Positions 5,801 through 7,205 of a stretch of 7,205 bases of DNA are shown piece after piece. The notes beneath the pieces are model-generated. The model saw only the letters and a list, made by a program, of their open reading frames with translations, did no database searches and was not told the origin of the DNA. The stretch is from a bacterium (GTDB lineage: Bacteria; Bacteroidota; Bacteroidia; Bacteroidales; Muribaculaceae). The translations under genes were made by a program, and so were the position numbers. The DNA is taken from positions 1-7,205 of the forward strand of contig SFWW01000078.1 in NCBI GenBank assembly GCA_004559845.1, given 5' to 3'. Position 1 is the first letter of the stretch. Each line of letters starts with the position of its first letter.

Positions 5801-6994
5801 ATGATGAAGAAATTTATGTTGATAATGCTGGTCTGCATGTGTGTGATGTGTGGATGGGCTAAAGGGCTGAAAGGCAAAACCATTTACCTGAATCCCGGGC
5901 ACGGCGGCTACACCACCGGCGACCGACCGACCGCTACCATCAACCACGAGATGATGGACACGCTGAGTTTTTACGAAACGCGCTCCAACCTTTGGAAGGC
6001 GCTCGAAACCCGCACCCACCTGTTGCGCGACGGTGCGAAAGTGATCATGAGTCGCACGAAATCGGGCTATGTGACGCAAGCACAAATGGAAAAAGGGCTG
6101 CTCAACGAAAACCAGGAGAGCCATGCCGTGCCTTCGAAAGATAAGGTGGACCCGCGATTCAACCGGGTGGAAACCGACGACGATGGCACCGGTCAGCAGC
6201 AAATCGTGGCGCTGGAGCGAATCGCTTGCCAAGTGGATTCCATCAAGCCCGACTATTTTCTCTCCATGCATAGCAATGCCCACAAAAATGGCAGTAAGGT
6301 GAACTATCTGGTGATGCTCTTCCGTGGCGAAACGGGCAAACCCTATTTCGAAAATTCCGATTCTATGGCACGGGTGATGTGGCCCTACGTGTTCCACAAC
6401 CCGCTCTCGGTGTGGAGCCATTACGCCATCGATAAGCCGGCTGTGGTGGGCGACATCTCTTGGATGGGCGGCACACCACCGGGCACGCCCAACCGCATCG
6501 GGGTGAACGGCTATTATGCCGTGCTCAAATTCCGTGCTCCGGGTTTCTTGGTGGAGGGCTCGTTCCATACCTACGATCCCGAGCGCCAGCGCCTGCTCAA
6601 CCGTGACTATTGCCGATTGGAGGGCATCCGCTATTATCGCGGCATTCGTGCCTATTTCCGGGGCAAACCCGAGAAGGTGGGCTACATAGCCGGCACACTT
6701 AAATCTGCCACCGAAATGATGGACCACCCACGCTACACCTATCGCGAAGGCACCACCGACCAATGGAAGCCGATTAATCAAGGCATGGTGTATCTCTACG
6801 ACGACCGCGGGGTGAACATTAAGGCGTATCTCACCGACCAAGAATGGAATGGCGTGTTTGCCTTCTTCGACCTCAAGCCCGGCACCTATACCCTGCGCTA
6901 CAAAGCCTACGGCTACGAAGAATTTTCCGAAAAAGTGGTGGTGAAAGCCGACCAAACCACCTACACCCTTCCCCAACTCACCCCTAAGCCATAA
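5801..6994 (+). CDS. Secreted amidase_3-like zinc hydrolase with C-terminal beta-sandwich domain
   Basis: This encodes a 397-residue exported protein. A signal peptide spans residues 1-20 (cleavage probably after GWA). The first domain (about 26-285) has the signature of N-acetylmuramoyl-L-alanine amidases of the amidase_3 type. It has LNPGHGG with His34, YETRSNL with Glu59 in the usual E-x3-N-L setting, SMHSNA with His157, and VEGSFH with Glu252. The first three would bind zinc and Glu252 would be the catalytic acid/base. This predicts cleavage of the MurNAc-L-Ala bond in peptidoglycan. The stretch 86-145, between the second and third motifs, is longer than in compact amidases and may cover the active site. 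The C-terminal part (about 294-392) resembles a CarboxypepD_reg/PEGA-type beta-sandwich: AGTLKSA, then GMVYLYDDRG, then FDLKPGTYTLRYKAYGYEE. In my recollection, related domains open some larger Bacteroidales proteins annotated as xanthan lyase, so peptidoglycan is likely but not certain as substrate. The start is the first of two ATGs. Confidence 0.85.
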   Translation: MMKKFMLIMLVCMCVMCGWAKGLKGKTIYLNPGHGGYTTGDRPTATINHEMMDTLSFYETRSNLWKALETRTHLLRDGAKVIMSRTKSGYVTQAQMEKGLLNENQESHAVPSKDKVDPRFNRVETDDDGTGQQQIVALERIACQVDSIKPDYFLSMHSNAHKNGSKVNYLVMLFRGETGKPYFENSDSMARVMWPYVFHNPLSVWSHYAIDKPAVVGDISWMGGTPPGTPNRIGVNGYYAVLKFRAPGFLVEGSFHTYDPERQRLLNRDYCRLEGIRYYRGIRAYFRGKPEKVGYIAGTLKSATEMMDHPRYTYREGTTDQWKPINQGMVYLYDDRGVNIKAYLTDQEWNGVFAFFDLKPGTYTLRYKAYGYEEFSEKVVVKADQTTYTLPQLTPKP

Positions 6995-7069
6995 GGGCAC
7001 CGGTGGTCAGCGGCGTGGCGGCAGGAGCGTTCCGCCTCGCGGCACCACATGGGCGGAATCAACCAAAGC

Positions 7070-7099
7070 AACGGGCTGTGCCGCATGGCACAGCCCGTT
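7070..7099. terminator. Strong hairpin, probable bidirectional terminator
   Basis: A perfect 13-bp stem, AACGGGCTGTGCC at 7070-7082 and GGCACAGCCCGTT at 7087-7099, with a GCAT loop. It lies between the 3' end of the amidase-like gene and the 3' end of the leftward partial gene, where a shared terminator is expected. The flanks are only weakly T-rich on either strand (CGTTATT rightward, GCTTTGGTTG leftward). Confidence 0.75.
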
Positions 7100-7125
7100 C
7101 GTTATTAGCGATTTCGCTATGTTTC

Positions 7126-7205
7126 TTATTTGATTTGGGCGCCTGTGGCGGTGAATTTCTTGCCGTTGTGCTCAATAATCACTTGACCGTTTTCAATCTT
7201 CTTCA
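7126..7205 (-). CDS. C-terminal end of a leftward gene, probably an exported protein (partial)
   Basis: The last 80 bases hold an open minus-strand frame of 25 codons ending in TAA (7126-7128); the rest lies beyond the right edge. The translation includes KIENGQVIIEHNGKKFTATG and ends GAQIK. This pattern (NG, then a hydrophobic triplet, then NGKKF/Y, then G-x-x-IK at the end) resembles the short conserved C-terminal tail of many secreted or surface Bacteroidales proteins, akin to but shorter than type IX secretion sorting domains. The body of the protein is not visible, so no function can be given. The strong hairpin 27 nt beyond the stop supports a real gene end here. Confidence 0.6.
   Translation of the reverse strand, partial: KKIENGQVIIEHNGKKFTATGAQIK

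Noticed and set aside
5792..7000. A 402-codon open frame on the minus strand, slightly longer than the gene on the other strand
   Set aside because: It is the antisense of the amidase-like gene. Its translation is rich in His, Val and Gly with no recognisable motif, whereas the + frame has a signal peptide and all zinc-site motifs.

Overview
The window looks like chromosomal DNA of a Bacteroidota member, most likely order Bacteroidales. Three things point there. The Obg GTPase has the phylum's habits (TKxD in the G4 motif, RFLRHIERNAVLLFMIPAD after the switch regions, a long acidic tail). The best promoters carry the Bacteroidota -7 element TAnnTTTG. Most start codons sit behind A/T-rich leaders with no Shine-Dalgarno sequence. 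Genus cannot be fixed from this window.

Layout, left to right. Positions 1-493 hold no convincing gene: there is one terminator-like hairpin, a good TAnnTTTG promoter and an A/T-rich leader. Then come obg (494-1777, +) and a secreted SxxK serine hydrolase (1867-3063, +). A 242-nt convergent spacer with two hairpins separates these from a second secreted SxxK serine hydrolase (3306-4445, -) and a two-repeat lipoprotein of unknown function (4567-5331, -). The divergent region 5332-5800 contains a 51-codon reading frame (5418-5573, -) that resembles the first strand of a NUDIX hydrolase and then loses the similarity; it has its own TAnnTTTG element and nearby palindromes. Next is a secreted amidase_3-like zinc hydrolase (5801-6994, +). 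Last, a strong bidirectional hairpin precedes the C-terminal 25 codons of a leftward gene (stop at 7126) that runs off the right edge.

Functionally the window joins one essential housekeeping gene (obg: ribosome assembly and stress GTPase) to envelope genes: two beta-lactamase-fold serine hydrolases, a probable peptidoglycan amidase or related zinc hydrolase, a lipoprotein, and the tail of a probable exported protein. All complete genes other than obg carry export signals. They are arranged as single genes or pairs facing each other, so I read the region as loosely associated envelope functions and not as one operon. I found no CRISPR array, tRNA, rRNA, insertion sequence, or clear defence or biosynthetic system. 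The points most worth a second look are the NUDIX-like remnant with a preserved promoter and the internally duplicated lipoprotein.
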